A stretch of DNA of 64,000 nucleotides from Sphaerisporangium siamense (GTDB lineage Bacteria; Actinomycetota; Actinomycetes; Streptosporangiales; Streptosporangiaceae): the NCBI RefSeq assembly GCF_014205275.1, contig NZ_JACHND010000001.1, forward strand, positions 558,001-622,000, given 5' to 3'. Shown piece after piece: positions 21,627 to 31,149 of the stretch. The translations under genes were made by a program, and so were the position numbers. The first letter of the stretch is position 1. Every line of letters begins with the position of its first letter. The notes under the pieces are model-generated. The model ran no database searches. It saw nothing but the letters and a program-made list of their open reading frames with translations, and had not been told where the DNA came from.

Positions 21627-23205
21627 TGTTCGCTCCTTCACGCGAGGCGGCCTCGCCGGCCTCGGTCCCTCGAAGGGTCGTGACGATCGTGGAGAACTCG
21701 TCGGCGAAGGCGGCGCCGCCCTCGGTGCGGGTCAGGCCGCCGACCTCGACCGTCGCCTGCTCGCCCTCGGCGGCCTCGGCAACCCGGACGAACACCCGGC
21801 GGCGCCGCACGGTCAGCGAGAGCACGAGGCCGAGCACGGCCAGGGTGGCGGCCAGCAGCGCGGGGACGCGGCCGGGGTCGTAGGCGATCTGCAGGCTGAT
21901 CCACTCCCGCACGCCGGTGAGCTGGACCGAGCCGGCCCCTCCGGGCAGCGGCAGCGTGTCGCCGACCGCGAGCGGCTTGGTCTTCAGCCCCATGACCAGG
22001 GGCTTGAGGTTCGTGGTGTCGAGCTGGTACACCGACTGCGGCTGCCCGTCCTTCAGCCCGAGGTCGCCGGAGAAGGCGAACACCTGGGCGGTGGGGTTGG
22101 CCGCGCCGGGGAACACCGACACCCACGAGCCGTCCGCGGCGGGCACCGTGGTCGGCAGGAACCGCACCAGGAACCCGAGCTGGGACGGCTCGGCGTCCGG
22201 CACCTTGATCACGCACTCGGAGGTGTAGGTCACCTGGTCGGCGGTCAGGCACGGCACCGGGCCCTCGAACGCCACCTGGCCCTTGCCGTCGAGCACCTTG
22301 AACGTCGGGGCGTAGCCGTGGCCGAGCAGGTAGGTCTGCGTGCCGTTCACGTCGAGCGGCTCGTTGACCTCCAGGTCGTAGGGCCGCTCGGCCGCGCCGG
22401 GACGGTCGGCGACCTTGAGCCGCGCCGAGAAGGTGAGCGGCTGCCCGCGCCGCTCCCCCGCCGCGACGTAGGTGGCCTGGAAGTCGTCCAGGGTGAAGGA
22501 GAACGGCTCCAGCGACTGGGCCGACACCCTCTGCCCGGGGATGTAGCGGTCGTAGGCGGCGACGGTGTTGGCGAAGCCGTTGCCCTCGACCAGCAGCACG
22601 TTGCCGCGATAGCCGTACAGGGCGCCGACGCCGACCGCGACCAGCAGGCCGAGCAGGGCGACGTGGAAGAGCAGGTTGCCGGTCTCGCGCAGGTACCCCT
22701 TCTCCGCGGACACCCAGCCGGGCCCGGTGACGGTGCGGAACCGCCTTCTCCGCAGCTCCGCCGCGACCCCTTCGACCGTGACGCCGGAAGCGGTGAAGGA
22801 GGCGTGCTGCGGCAGCCGGGACAGGTTGCGCGGGGCCGCGGGGGGCTTGCGCCGCAGCTCCCGCAGATGCGCCGTGGTCCTCGGGATGATGCACCCCGCG
22901 AGCGAGACGAACAGCAGCAGGTAGCTGGCAGCGAACCACGGCGCGGTGAACACGTCGAACAGCCACAGCCGGTCGAGCCATGCGGCCAGGCCGGGGCTGT
23001 CCTTGAAGTACTGGGCGACCTTGTCGGGGCTGATCGAGCGCTGCGGGTAGATCGAGCCGGGGATCGAGGCGAGCGCGAACAGGAACAGCAGGATCAGCGC
23101 GGTGCGCATCGAGGTGAGCAGGCGCCAGCCCCAGCGCAGCCATCCCAGGGGGCCGAGACCCACGGGGCGCACCGGGTCGGCCCGGACCTCTTCTGTCAGC
23201 GACAT
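21616..23205 (-). CDS. resB: Cytochrome c biogenesis protein ResB
   Basis: 529-residue System II component. Four transmembrane segments are seen: TALILLFLFALASIPG, FAASYLLLFVSLAGCIIPR, LLFHVALLGLLVAVGVGALYG and LLAATLAVLGLVLSLTV, with a large external domain of about 250 residues between the third and fourth. The ATG at 23205 overlaps the ccdA stop; the longer upstream frame is antisense-like noise. It forms a complex with CcsB to attach haem to apocytochrome c. Confidence 0.94.
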   Translation of the reverse strand: MSLTEEVRADPVRPVGLGPLGWLRWGWRLLTSMRTALILLFLFALASIPGSIYPQRSISPDKVAQYFKDSPGLAAWLDRLWLFDVFTAPWFAASYLLLFVSLAGCIIPRTTAHLRELRRKPPAAPRNLSRLPQHASFTASGVTVEGVAAELRRRRFRTVTGPGWVSAEKGYLRETGNLLFHVALLGLLVAVGVGALYGYRGNVLLVEGNGFANTVAAYDRYIPGQRVSAQSLEPFSFTLDDFQATYVAAGERRGQPLTFSARLKVADRPGAAERPYDLEVNEPLDVNGTQTYLLGHGYAPTFKVLDGKGQVAFEGPVPCLTADQVTYTSECVIKVPDAEPSQLGFLVRFLPTTVPAADGSWVSVFPGAANPTAQVFAFSGDLGLKDGQPQSVYQLDTTNLKPLVMGLKTKPLAVGDTLPLPGGAGSVQLTGVREWISLQIAYDPGRVPALLAATLAVLGLVLSLTVRRRRVFVRVAEAAEGEQATVEVGGLTRTEGGAAFADEFSTIVTTLRGTEAGEAASREGANNAH

Positions 23206-23936
23206 CAGATCACCGGCTCGAATCCGCCGACCCAGCCCTGCATGTTCGCGATCATCTGCCCCCACAGGCCGGTCACCAGCAGGACGCCCACCAGGACCAG
23301 CATGGCCCCGCCGACGCGGGTGATGAGCGGGGAGTGGCGGCGCACCGCGGAGAACGTCCTGATCGCCTTGCGGTAGGCCAGCGCGGCCAGCACGAACGGC
23401 ACGCCGAGCCCGAGCGCGTAGGCGAAGGCCAGCGCGGCGCCGCGCACCGCGCTCGCCTGGTCCAGCGAGAGCGCGAGGACGGCGGACAGCGTGGGGCCGA
23501 TGCAGGGAGTCCAGCCCAGGCCGAACACGATGCCGAGCAGGGGCGCGCCCGCGATCCCCGCCGCGGGCAGGCGGTGGATTCGCACGTCGCGCTGCAGGCC
23601 CGGGATCAGGCCCAGGAAGGCCAGGCCGAGCACGATCGTCAGCGCGCCCAGCACCCGGGTGATCACCTCGGCGTTGCCGTGCAGCGCCGAGCCGAGACCG
23701 CCGAACAGCGCGCCGCCGAGCACGAACACCAGCGAGAAGCCCAGCACGAACAGGGCGCTGCCGGCGATCATGCGGCCGCGCCGCGGGTCGCCGCTCATGC
23801 CGGTGACGTACGACAGGTAGCCGGGCACCAGGGGCAGGACGCACGGGGACAGGAACGACACCAGCCCGGCCGCAACCGCGACGGGCAGGGCCACCAGCAG
23901 CGAACCGGCCGCGATGGTGGTCGTGAGGTCGCTCAC
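23205..23936 (-). CDS. ccdA: Thiol-disulphide transmembrane transporter CcdA
   Basis: Six-helix membrane protein of 243 residues that carries reducing equivalents across the membrane to keep apocytochrome haem-site cysteines reduced. The redox cysteines are in SFLSPCVLPLVPGYLSYV (near residue 32) and GLGWTPCIGPTLSA (near 143). It lies between the thioredoxin lipoprotein, its expected partner, and resB. Confidence 0.94.
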   Translation of the reverse strand: MSDLTTTIAAGSLLVALPVAVAAGLVSFLSPCVLPLVPGYLSYVTGMSGDPRRGRMIAGSALFVLGFSLVFVLGGALFGGLGSALHGNAEVITRVLGALTIVLGLAFLGLIPGLQRDVRIHRLPAAGIAGAPLLGIVFGLGWTPCIGPTLSAVLALSLDQASAVRGAALAFAYALGLGVPFVLAALAYRKAIRTFSAVRRHSPLITRVGGAMLVLVGVLLVTGLWGQMIANMQGWVGGFEPVI

Positions 23937-23969
23937 CGCGCGGCCCTCCGGCCGGCGTGGCGACGGACG

Positions 23970-24551
23970 CTACTTCTCATCGCTGACCTTGGTCACCACG
24001 TTCAGCAGGTCGGAGTGCCGCACCTCGCCGAGCGCGCGCGCCGCGACCCTGCCCTGCCGGTCGAGCACCAGCGTGGAGGGGATGGCGGCCGGGTTGACCA
24101 TGCCGTGGAAGGCCAGCGCGACCTTGCCCGGCTGGTCGTACAGGCTGGGGTACCCCGGCTGCTGGGTGCGCTGGAAGGCGAGGGCCTGCGCCTTGTCGTC
24201 CTTGAAGTCGACGCCGAGGAAGGTGACGCCGCGGTCCTTGGTCTTGGCGGCGATGTCCTTGAGCACCGGGGCCTCGCTGCGGCAGGGGGCGCACCAGGAC
24301 GCCCAGAAGTTGAGGACGAGGACCTTGCCCTTGTGGTCGGCGAGGGCGGCGGGCGCGCCTTCCAGGGTCTGGCCCTGGACCTCGGGGGCCGCCTGGCGCT
24401 GCCCGGCCGGGACGACCAGCATGCTTCCGTCGCCGGCGACGAACCGCGTGTCGCCCGACTGCGGCTGTGCGCCCTGCTGGGTTCCCGCGCAGCCCGCGAG
24501 AGCCGCCATGGCCAGCACGGCGGCGAGAAGGGCACGTGGCTTCGCGGACAC
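23970..24551 (-). CDS. TlpA/ResA-type thioredoxin lipoprotein
   Basis: 193-residue membrane-anchored thiol-disulphide oxidoreductase. The signal peptide ends in the lipobox LAGC (Cys21), and the active site is WCAPC at residues 86-90 in a redoxin fold. It probably passes electrons from CcdA to apocytochrome c. GTG start with AAGGAG 9 bases upstream. Name could be resA-like; I leave the symbol blank because orthology is not certain. Confidence 0.9.
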   Translation of the reverse strand: MSAKPRALLAAVLAMAALAGCAGTQQGAQPQSGDTRFVAGDGSMLVVPAGQRQAAPEVQGQTLEGAPAALADHKGKVLVLNFWASWCAPCRSEAPVLKDIAAKTKDRGVTFLGVDFKDDKAQALAFQRTQQPGYPSLYDQPGKVALAFHGMVNPAAIPSTLVLDRQGRVAARALGEVRHSDLLNVVTKVSDEK

Positions 24552-24648
24552 CGAGAAGGGTCTCCTTGTACTACGACCGGTAGAGCTTCAAACCCTACCC
24601 AGCAGGAGGCACGCCCCCCAATTCGGGGCGGCGCCTGCACCGGGACGG

Positions 24649-25290
24649 CTATCGCCTGTTACCTGGTTTGAGCAGTTTAGGCGGTTTGATGAGCGCACCT
24701 GCCGGCTCGCTGTAGCCGATGCTCGCCAGCCGGTCACCGTCGAAAGTGAAGCTGGTCAGGCTGGCCAGCGAGCACTGGCGGCGCCGCGGATCGTGCCACA
24801 GCCTGCGGCGCTCGGCGGCCAGGCGGATGATCCAGATCGGGAGCTGGTGGCTGACCAGCACGACTTCGTGGCCGCGGGACTCTGCCCTGGCGGCGTTGAC
24901 GATCGACCGCATGCGCTCGACGACCTGGAGGTACGGCTCGCCCCACGAAGGCCGGGCGGGGTTCCACAGATGACGGTAGTTGCCCGGCGCGCGGAACATG
25001 CCGCCGAGGGGCGCGCCCTCGAAGATGTTGTCGGCCTCGATCAGGCGCTCGTCGGTGCGGATCGGCAGCCGGAACGTCTGCGCGACCGGCGTGGCGGTCT
25101 CCTGGGCGCGCTCCAGCGGGGAGCTGTACACCGCGACGACGTCGCGGCCCGCGAGCGCCTTGGCCACCATCTCGGCCATGGAGCGGCCGTTGTCGGACAA
25201 GTGGTACCCGGGCAGCCTGCCGTACAGGAGGCCGTGCGGATTGTGCACCTCTCCGTGGCGGAGCAGGTGAACAACGGTGCTTTCAGTCAT
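24649..25290 (-). CDS. Histidine phosphatase (phosphoglycerate-mutase-like)
   Basis: 213 residues with the RHGE motif (LLRHGEVHNP, residues 11-14), the second conserved basic/Glu region YSSPLERAQETA, and the second catalytic His in VLVSHQLPIW. Substrate unknown. An equivalent gene sits between hemL and the thioredoxin/ccdA genes in mycobacteria too, so a link to haem or cytochrome c maturation is suggested by position only. Start at ATG 25290; a GTG 9 bases further upstream is also possible. Confidence 0.85.
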   Translation of the reverse strand: MTESTVVHLLRHGEVHNPHGLLYGRLPGYHLSDNGRSMAEMVAKALAGRDVVAVYSSPLERAQETATPVAQTFRLPIRTDERLIEADNIFEGAPLGGMFRAPGNYRHLWNPARPSWGEPYLQVVERMRSIVNAARAESRGHEVVLVSHQLPIWIIRLAAERRRLWHDPRRRQCSLASLTSFTFDGDRLASIGYSEPAGALIKPPKLLKPGNRR

Positions 25291-25303
25291 GACGGACACC
25301 AGC

Positions 25304-26233
25304 CTACTGGCCCGACCGCTCGACGGCCGTCAGGCCGGGCGGCGGTGTCATCTGGCGCAGCACCTCGACGGCGGCGCGGATGGCCGGGCGGCGCGCCGCG
25401 TCGGTGCGCCAGATCGCGAAGATGCGCCGCAGGGGCCTCGGCCGCAGCGGCACGGCCCTGACCTCGCGCGGCAGCTCCCCCCGGCCGAGGCGCGGGATGA
25501 GCGCCAGGCCGTGCCCGGCCGCGACCAGCGCGATCTGCGTCGGGTACTCGTCGGCGATGCAGGAGAAGTCCGGCTCCAGGGCGGCCGTCCTCAGCGTCAG
25601 CACGAGCCAGTCGTGGCAGACCATGCCCGGGGACGAGCCGATCCACCGCTCGCCGGTCAGCTCGGCCAGGTCGACCTCGTCGCGGACCGCCAACGGGTGC
25701 CCGGCGGGGAGGACGACGTCGGCCGGGTCCTCGAAGAGGGCCGCGCGGGACAGGCCCTCGGGCAGCGCCATCGGGCGGTTCAGCCAGTCCTGGACGATGG
25801 CCAGGTCCAGCTCGCCGCGGGCCACCTCGCGGATCTGACGCTCGGGTTCGCGCTCGTACAGCATCAGGTCCAGCTCGGGATGGCGCCGCTTGAGCTCGCC
25901 GAGCGCGACCGGCATGACGCCGCGGGCCGCGGTCGGGAACGCGGCGATCAGCAGGCGGCCGACGACGGTGCCGCGCAGCGCCTCGAAGTCGGCCTCCGCG
26001 GTCTCCACCAGGGCGAGGATGCGCTCGGCGTGCTCGGCGAGCAGACCGGCGGCGTCGGTGAGCTTGACGCCGCGCCCGCTGCGCTCAAGCAGCGTGGAGC
26101 CGGTCTCGCGCTCCAGCTTGGCGAGCTGCTGCGAGATCGCCGACGGCGTGACCATGAGCGCCTCGGCGGCGGCGCCCACCGAGCCGTACACGGAGACCGC
26201 GTGCAGGGCCTTGAGGCGGTGGAGATCCAACAT
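25304..26233 (-). CDS. LysR-family transcriptional regulator
   Basis: 309 residues with an N-terminal winged HTH (LKALHAVSVYGSVGAAAEALMVTPSA... within residues 5-65) and a LysR effector-binding domain (residues 90-300). It lies 48 bases downstream of hemL and 13 bases upstream of the phosphatase, same strand, so probably in the transcript rather than divergent from a target as is usual for LysR regulators. Ligand unknown. Confidence 0.88.
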   Translation of the reverse strand: MLDLHRLKALHAVSVYGSVGAAAEALMVTPSAISQQLAKLERETGSTLLERSGRGVKLTDAAGLLAEHAERILALVETAEADFEALRGTVVGRLLIAAFPTAARGVMPVALGELKRRHPELDLMLYEREPERQIREVARGELDLAIVQDWLNRPMALPEGLSRAALFEDPADVVLPAGHPLAVRDEVDLAELTGERWIGSSPGMVCHDWLVLTLRTAALEPDFSCIADEYPTQIALVAAGHGLALIPRLGRGELPREVRAVPLRPRPLRRIFAIWRTDAARRPAIRAAVEVLRQMTPPPGLTAVERSGQ

Positions 26234-26281
26234 ACAGAAATGCTAAACGATGGCCGCCGCGCTGTCGCGTATCGCTGAAAA

Positions 26282-27595
26282 CTACTGGTCGCCGAACTTC
26301 CCGGACGCCGCGGCGGCGGCCTTCGCGGCGGCCGGCAGCGCCTCGGCCACCCGGGCCACGGCCTCCTCGTCGTGGGCGGCCGACAGGAACCACGCCTCGT
26401 AGGCCGACGGCGGCAGGTAGACCCCCTGGTCGAGCATGGAGTGGAAGAAGGCCCGGTAGGCCCCGGCGTCCTGGGCGCGGGCGCCGTCGAAGTCGGTGAC
26501 CGGACCGGCGGTGAAGAAGATCGAGAACAGGTTGCCCGCGCGCTGGAGGCGGTGCGGCACCCCGGCGGCGGCCAGCGCGTCGGAGGCGGCGCGCCCGATG
26601 ATCAGCGCCGCGGCGTCCACGCGGTCGTAGACCTCGGCGTCGCAGGCCCGCAGCGTGGCCAGGCCCGCGGCGGTGGCCAGCGGGTTCCCCGACAGCGTGC
26701 CCGCCTGGTACACGGGGCCCTCGGGCGCGAGCCTGTCCATGACGTCGGCACGGCCGCCGAACGCCGCCGCGGGAAGCCCGCCGCCCATCACCTTGCCGAA
26801 CGTCATCAGATCGGCCTCGACCGGGTCCAGGCCGTACCAGCCCGACGCGGAGACCCGGAAGCCGGTCAGCACCTCGTCCAGGATCAGCAGCGCGCCCGAG
26901 GCCGTGCACAGCTCGCGCAGCAGCGCGTTGAAGCCGGGCGCGGGCGGCACCACCCCCATGTTGGCCGGGCACGCCTCGGTGATCACGCACGCGATCTCGC
27001 CGCCGTAGGACGCGAACGCCTCGCGGACCACGTCCGGCGCGTTGTACGGCAGGACGATCGTGTCGGCGGCAGACGCGCCGGTCACGCCTGGCGTGTCGGG
27101 CAGGCCGAAGGTGACCACCCCCGAGCCGGCCGAGGCGAGCAGCGAGTCCACGTGCCCGTGGTAGCACCCGGCGAACTTCACCACGCGGGAACGGCCGGTG
27201 AAGCCGCGCGCGAGCCGCACCGCCGACATGGTGGCCTCGGTGCCGGAACTGACCAGCCGGACCTTCTCCACCGGGCCGACCCGCGCCACCAGCTCCTCGG
27301 CCAGCGCGACCTCGCCGGGGGTCGCCGTGCCGAAGGACGTGCCACGGGCCAGCGCCTCCGCCAGCGCCTCCACCACGGCCGGGTGACGGTGCCCGAGGAT
27401 CATCGGACCCCAGGAGCACACCAGGTCGACGTACCGGTTGCCGTCGGCGTCCACGACGTACGGGCCCTCACCGGACTCCATGAACCTGGGAGTGCCGCCG
27501 ACGGCGCCGAAGGCGCGCACCGGGGAGTTCACCCCGCCGGGCACCACCGCGCGGGCACGCTCGAACAGGGCCTCTGAGATCTTCGTACGGCTCAC
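26282..27595 (-). CDS. hemL: Glutamate-1-semialdehyde 2,1-aminomutase
   Basis: PLP-dependent enzyme that forms 5-aminolevulinate, the second step of the C5 haem route that starts with HemA. 437 residues. The PLP lysine is K268 in [12 protein letters not shown]; the aminotransferase aspartate is in [12 protein letters not shown], and [15 protein letters not shown] binds phosphate. Length and motifs are normal. Confidence 0.97.
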   Translation of the reverse strand: MSRTKISEALFERARAVVPGGVNSPVRAFGAVGGTPRFMESGEGPYVVDADGNRYVDLVCSWGPMILGHRHPAVVEALAEALARGTSFGTATPGEVALAEELVARVGPVEKVRLVSSGTEATMSAVRLARGFTGRSRVVKFAGCYHGHVDSLLASAGSGVVTFGLPDTPGVTGASAADTIVLPYNAPDVVREAFASYGGEIACVITEACPANMGVVPPAPGFNALLRELCTASGALLILDEVLTGFRVSASGWYGLDPVEADLMTFGKVMGGGLPAAAFGGRADVMDRLAPEGPVYQAGTLSGNPLATAAGLATLRACDAEVYDRVDAAALIIGRAASDALAAAGVPHRLQRAGNLFSIFFTAGPVTDFDGARAQDAGAYRAFFHSMLDQGVYLPPSAYEAWFLSAAHDEEAVARVAEALPAAAKAAAAASGKFGDQ

Positions 27596-27639
27596 CCGTC
27601 CAGGCTAGTGGAGTGCCCAGGGGCCCTGCCGGTGCGGGC

Positions 27640-28293
27640 TCACTCGCAGGCGTCGGCCAGGTGGTCCAGGACGTGGAGGGGGTCGGGGAGGGGGAGGCCG
27701 TCGGGGGGGCGGAGCCAGCGGGCGTGGCTGCCGTCGGGCAGCGACGACGGCGGGGCCAGGACGTAGCTGTCACGGCAGTGCCAGCGCAGGCCGGGGGTCT
27801 CGTCGATGGTCTCGGGGCCGCAGTCCAGGTGGCAGGACCACCACTCGTCCTCGTCCTCGGGGGCGCCGCGGGTGGCCACGTAAAAAAGGACCCGGTCGCC
27901 TGTCGTGGCGACCGGGCCCGTCGCGAAGCCGGATTCCTCCATCGCGACCAGTGCGGTGTGGCCCGCCGTGGCGGGCACGTCGAACACGTCGAATACCCTG
28001 CCCGTGGGAAGGATGACGTTGGCCTCGGGGTTCTGCTCCCACCATCGGGTGAGCAGGGCGGTGTCCGTGGTCGCCATCATCTGCCAGGCCGGCGACAACG
28101 GATGCGCCCCGGGGTCGGGACAGCCGACGCGGTCGCACGAACAGGCCCGCCGCCCCTCGCGCATCGGATGCGCCCCGAGGACGCTCGCCCAGCCCAGCTC
28201 CGCGTACTCCAGCACCGAGGTGATCGTCTGCGCTCTGCCATGGGCCCGGCCTCGCTTTTTGGCCCGGCGAGCCGCCAGCGGCACCCCCACCAT
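27640..28293 (-). CDS. Small bifunctional DNA primase/polymerase-like (Prim-Pol N) protein
   Basis: 217 residues. A helix-rich start leads to a cysteine cluster ACSCDRVGCPDPGAHP, then WWEQNPEANVILPTGRVFDVFDVPA, which is the pattern of the actinobacterial Prim-Pol family (PF09250-type), where the acidic residues of FDVFDV would form the metal site. It lacks any helicase or C-terminal primase domain, so it is a stand-alone fold of unknown role. ATG at 28293 is supported by GGGGGAGGA upstream. It sits between hemB and hemL, same strand. Confidence 0.7.
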   Translation of the reverse strand: MVGVPLAARRAKKRGRAHGRAQTITSVLEYAELGWASVLGAHPMREGRRACSCDRVGCPDPGAHPLSPAWQMMATTDTALLTRWWEQNPEANVILPTGRVFDVFDVPATAGHTALVAMEESGFATGPVATTGDRVLFYVATRGAPEDEDEWWSCHLDCGPETIDETPGLRWHCRDSYVLAPPSSLPDGSHARWLRPPDGLPLPDPLHVLDHLADACE

Positions 28294-28385
28294 CGTGTTC
28301 CTCCCCCACCTCGCCTTTCCCCGATGATGCCCGATGGCGGCCGGGTGAGGTGAGCCGACCCCCGGAAACCACGGAAAATGACCCG

Positions 28386-29375
28386 TCAGGGTAGTCTTTT
28401 GGCCACTTCCGTAGCCCAATAGGTGAGGATCATGTCGGCGCCGGCGCGCTTGATCGCGACGAGCGACTCCATGATCACGCGGTCGCGGTCGATCCAGCCG
28501 TTGGCCGCCGCGGCCTCCACCATCGCGTACTCGCCGCTCACCTGGTAGGCCGCCACCGGCACGTCCACGGCGTCGCGCACCTGGCGCAGGATGTCCAGGT
28601 AGGCCAGCGCGGGCTTGACCATCACCGCGTCGGCGCCCTCGTCCAGGTCCAGGCGCACCTCGCGCAACGCCTCGCCCACCGGGCCCGCCGGGTCCTGCTG
28701 GTAGGAGCTCCTGTCGCCGAACCGGGGAGCGCACTCGGCGGCGTCCCGGAACGGGCCGTAGAACGCCGAGGCGTACTTGGCCGAGTACGCCAGGATCGGG
28801 ACGTGCGGGAAGCCGGCCCCGTCCAGGGCGGCGCGGATCGCGCCCACCTGGCCGTCCATCATGCCGCTCGGCGCGATCACCTGCGAGCCCGCGGTCGCCT
28901 GGGCGAGCGCGACGGAGGCGTAGCGCTCCAGCGTCGCGTCGTTGTCGACCTCGCCCTCGGGGGTGAGCACGCCGCAGTGGCCGTGGTCGGTGTACTCGTC
29001 CAGGCACGTGTCACTCATGATCACGATGGCGTCGCCCAGGTCGGCGCGCAGCTCGGCCAGCGCCTGCTGCAGGATGCCGTCCGGGTCGTCCCCCGCCGAG
29101 CCGCGGGCGTCCTTCACCGCGGGCACGCCGAACAGGATCAGCCCGCCCACGCCCGCCTCGGCCGCCTCGTTGGCGGCCTTGCGCAGCGAGTCGACGGTGT
29201 GCTGCACCACCCCGGGCATGGACGCGACCGGTTGCGGCTCGCTCACGCCCTCCTTCACGAACATCGGGAGCACCAGTTCGGCCGGGTGCAGCCGGGTGCC
29301 CGCCACCATGCGCCGTATCGGCACGGTCGCGCGCAGCCTGCGAGGCCGCGCGACCGGAAAGCCCGCGTCGCTCAT
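28386..29375 (-). CDS. hemB: Delta-aminolevulinic acid dehydratase (porphobilinogen synthase)
   Basis: Condenses two 5-aminolevulinates to porphobilinogen; 329 residues. Schiff-base lysines fall in YSAKYASAFYGP and MVKPALAYLDI. The metal segment reads DTCLDEYTDHGHCG: compared with the zinc type (Cys, Cys, Cys) the middle cysteine is Asp. ATG at 29375 has GGGAGGGGAG upstream. The 76 bases from the hemD stop suggest continued cotranscription. Confidence 0.96.
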   Translation of the reverse strand: MSDAGFPVARPRRLRATVPIRRMVAGTRLHPAELVLPMFVKEGVSEPQPVASMPGVVQHTVDSLRKAANEAAEAGVGGLILFGVPAVKDARGSAGDDPDGILQQALAELRADLGDAIVIMSDTCLDEYTDHGHCGVLTPEGEVDNDATLERYASVALAQATAGSQVIAPSGMMDGQVGAIRAALDGAGFPHVPILAYSAKYASAFYGPFRDAAECAPRFGDRSSYQQDPAGPVGEALREVRLDLDEGADAVMVKPALAYLDILRQVRDAVDVPVAAYQVSGEYAMVEAAAANGWIDRDRVIMESLVAIKRAGADMILTYWATEVAKRLP

Positions 29376-29451
29376 CGTCTCTCCCCTCCCTGACCTCGTG
29401 CCGGGCCGCCGCACGGGCGGGAACGTCACGATGGGGATGTCGGCTTGATGT

Positions 29452-31149
29452 TCACTTGGCCCGGCGGCGGGCTCCCCTGCGCGTCTGCGAGGGCCGCCGG
29501 GGGACGTCACCGGCGGCCAGCGCCGCCTGACGCTGCTTGGCGCCGTACTCCGCGAGGGCGGCGGCCAACGCCGTCGCCGAAGGGTTGTCGGCCATGATGT
29601 CCACCCGCAGGCCGAACTCCTCGGCGGTCTTGGCGGTCTGCGGACCGATCACCGCGATGACCGTCACGTTGTGCGGCTTGCCCGCGATGCCCACCAGGTT
29701 CCTGACGGTGCTGGAGGAGGTGAACAGCACGGCGTCGAAGCCGCCGCTCTTGATCGCCACACGGATCGCCTCGGGCGGGGGGGCGGCGCGGACGGTGCGG
29801 TAGGCCGTGACGTCGTCGCACTCCCAGCCGAGCTCGGTCAGCCCGGCGATGAGGGTCTCGGTGGCGATGTCGGCGCGGGGCAGCAGCACCCGGTTGATCG
29901 GGTCGAGCATCGAGTCGTACGGCGGCCACTCGGCCAGCAGGCCCTCCGAGGAGTGCTCGCCCACGGGCACCAGGTCCGGCTTGACCCCGAAGGCGATCAG
30001 CGCGCGCGCCGTGGCCTCGCCGACGGCCGCGACCTTCAGCCCGGCGAACGCCCGCGCGTCCAGGCCGTACTCCTCGAACTTCTCCCTGATCGCCTTGACG
30101 GCGTTGGCGGAGGTGAACGCGACCCACTCGTAGCGGCCGGTGACCAGGCCCTTGATGGCGCGGTCCATCTGCTGCGGGGTGCGCGGCGGCTCCACCGAGA
30201 TCGTCGGGACCTCCTCGGGCACCGCGCCGTACGACCTGAGCTGCTCCGACAGCCCGGCCGACTGCTCCTTGGTGCGGGGCACCAGCACGCGCCAGCCGAA
30301 CAGCGGCTTGTTCTCGAACCAGGACAGGCGGTCGCGCCCGGTCACGGCGTCGCCGACGACGATCACCGCGGGCTCGGAGATGTCGGCGTGCTTGAGGTCG
30401 GCGGCGAGCCTGCCGAGCGAGGACACCACGGTGTACTGCTCGGTGGTGGTGCCGCTCTGGGTCACGGCCACCGGCGTGGTGTCCGGCCTGCCCGCCGCGA
30501 CGAGGGCCCTGCCGATCGGCACGGCCTCCGCGGCGCCGTTGTAGATCACCAGCGTGCCCTCGCAGGCGGCGTGGGGCGCCCAGTCGTCCACGCGGGTGGC
30601 GTCGACGATGCGGAACTCCGGCACGGACGCGGCCGGGGCGATGCCCGCGTAGGTGAGCACGCCGGTCGCGGGTGTCACGCCGGGCACGATCTCGAAGTCG
30701 ACGTCGGCCTTGGCGCAGGCCGCGACCTCCTCGGCCACGGAGGAGAAGAAGCCGGGATCGCCCGCGCACAGGCGCACGACCCGGCGCCCGGCCTTGGCGT
30801 GCTGGACCGCCTTCAGCGACACCGCGCCGGTCTCGGCGGCCACGTCGACGACCTCGGCCTCCGGGGGGCAGTGGCGCAGCATCGCGCCGAACGCCGACCG
30901 GTCGAGGACGACGACGTCGGCGCGGGCCAGAAGGTCGGCCCCGCGCAGCGTGAGCAGGTTCTCGTCACCCGGCCCCGCTCCCACGAAGGCGACGAACCCG
31001 GACTGGCGTACCTCCTGAGTCTCCTGGCCCTCATGGGCCTCGTGCGCCTCCCGGGCGGCCTCCTCCGCCGCGCCGGCCTTCACGGCGGCGTCAGCGGCGT
31101 CTGCCCTGCCCGTATCGACGGTCTTACTGGTCTGGCTTCCGGAGCTCAA
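29452..31149 (-). CDS. hemD: Uroporphyrinogen-III C-methyltransferase/synthase fusion
   Basis: 565 residues in two domains. Residues 50-290 are a SUMT-like tetrapyrrole methylase (FVGAGPGDENLLTLRGADLL near 55; PGVTPATGVLTYAGIA near 150). Residues 300-540 are a HemD uroporphyrinogen-III synthase (RTKEQSAGLSEQL, FTSANAVKAI, FTSSSTVRNLVG). The first 45 residues are a Glu/Ala/His-rich linker. The SUMT loop normally containing GGDPFxFGRGGEE reads CAGDPGFFSSVAEE, so methylase activity is doubtful while the synthase should be intact. Stop overlaps none; start overlaps hemC by 4 bases. Confidence 0.9.
   Translation of the reverse strand: MSSGSQTSKTVDTGRADAADAAVKAGAAEEAAREAHEAHEGQETQEVRQSGFVAFVGAGPGDENLLTLRGADLLARADVVVLDRSAFGAMLRHCPPEAEVVDVAAETGAVSLKAVQHAKAGRRVVRLCAGDPGFFSSVAEEVAACAKADVDFEIVPGVTPATGVLTYAGIAPAASVPEFRIVDATRVDDWAPHAACEGTLVIYNGAAEAVPIGRALVAAGRPDTTPVAVTQSGTTTEQYTVVSSLGRLAADLKHADISEPAVIVVGDAVTGRDRLSWFENKPLFGWRVLVPRTKEQSAGLSEQLRSYGAVPEEVPTISVEPPRTPQQMDRAIKGLVTGRYEWVAFTSANAVKAIREKFEEYGLDARAFAGLKVAAVGEATARALIAFGVKPDLVPVGEHSSEGLLAEWPPYDSMLDPINRVLLPRADIATETLIAGLTELGWECDDVTAYRTVRAAPPPEAIRVAIKSGGFDAVLFTSSSTVRNLVGIAGKPHNVTVIAVIGPQTAKTAEEFGLRVDIMADNPSATALAAALAEYGAKQRQAALAAGDVPRRPSQTRRGARRRAK

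Noticed and set aside
23211-23227. GGCTCGAATCC resembling a tRNA T-loop
   Set aside because: It is the ccdA/resB junction coding sequence, with no matching stem, anticodon arm or acceptor around it.
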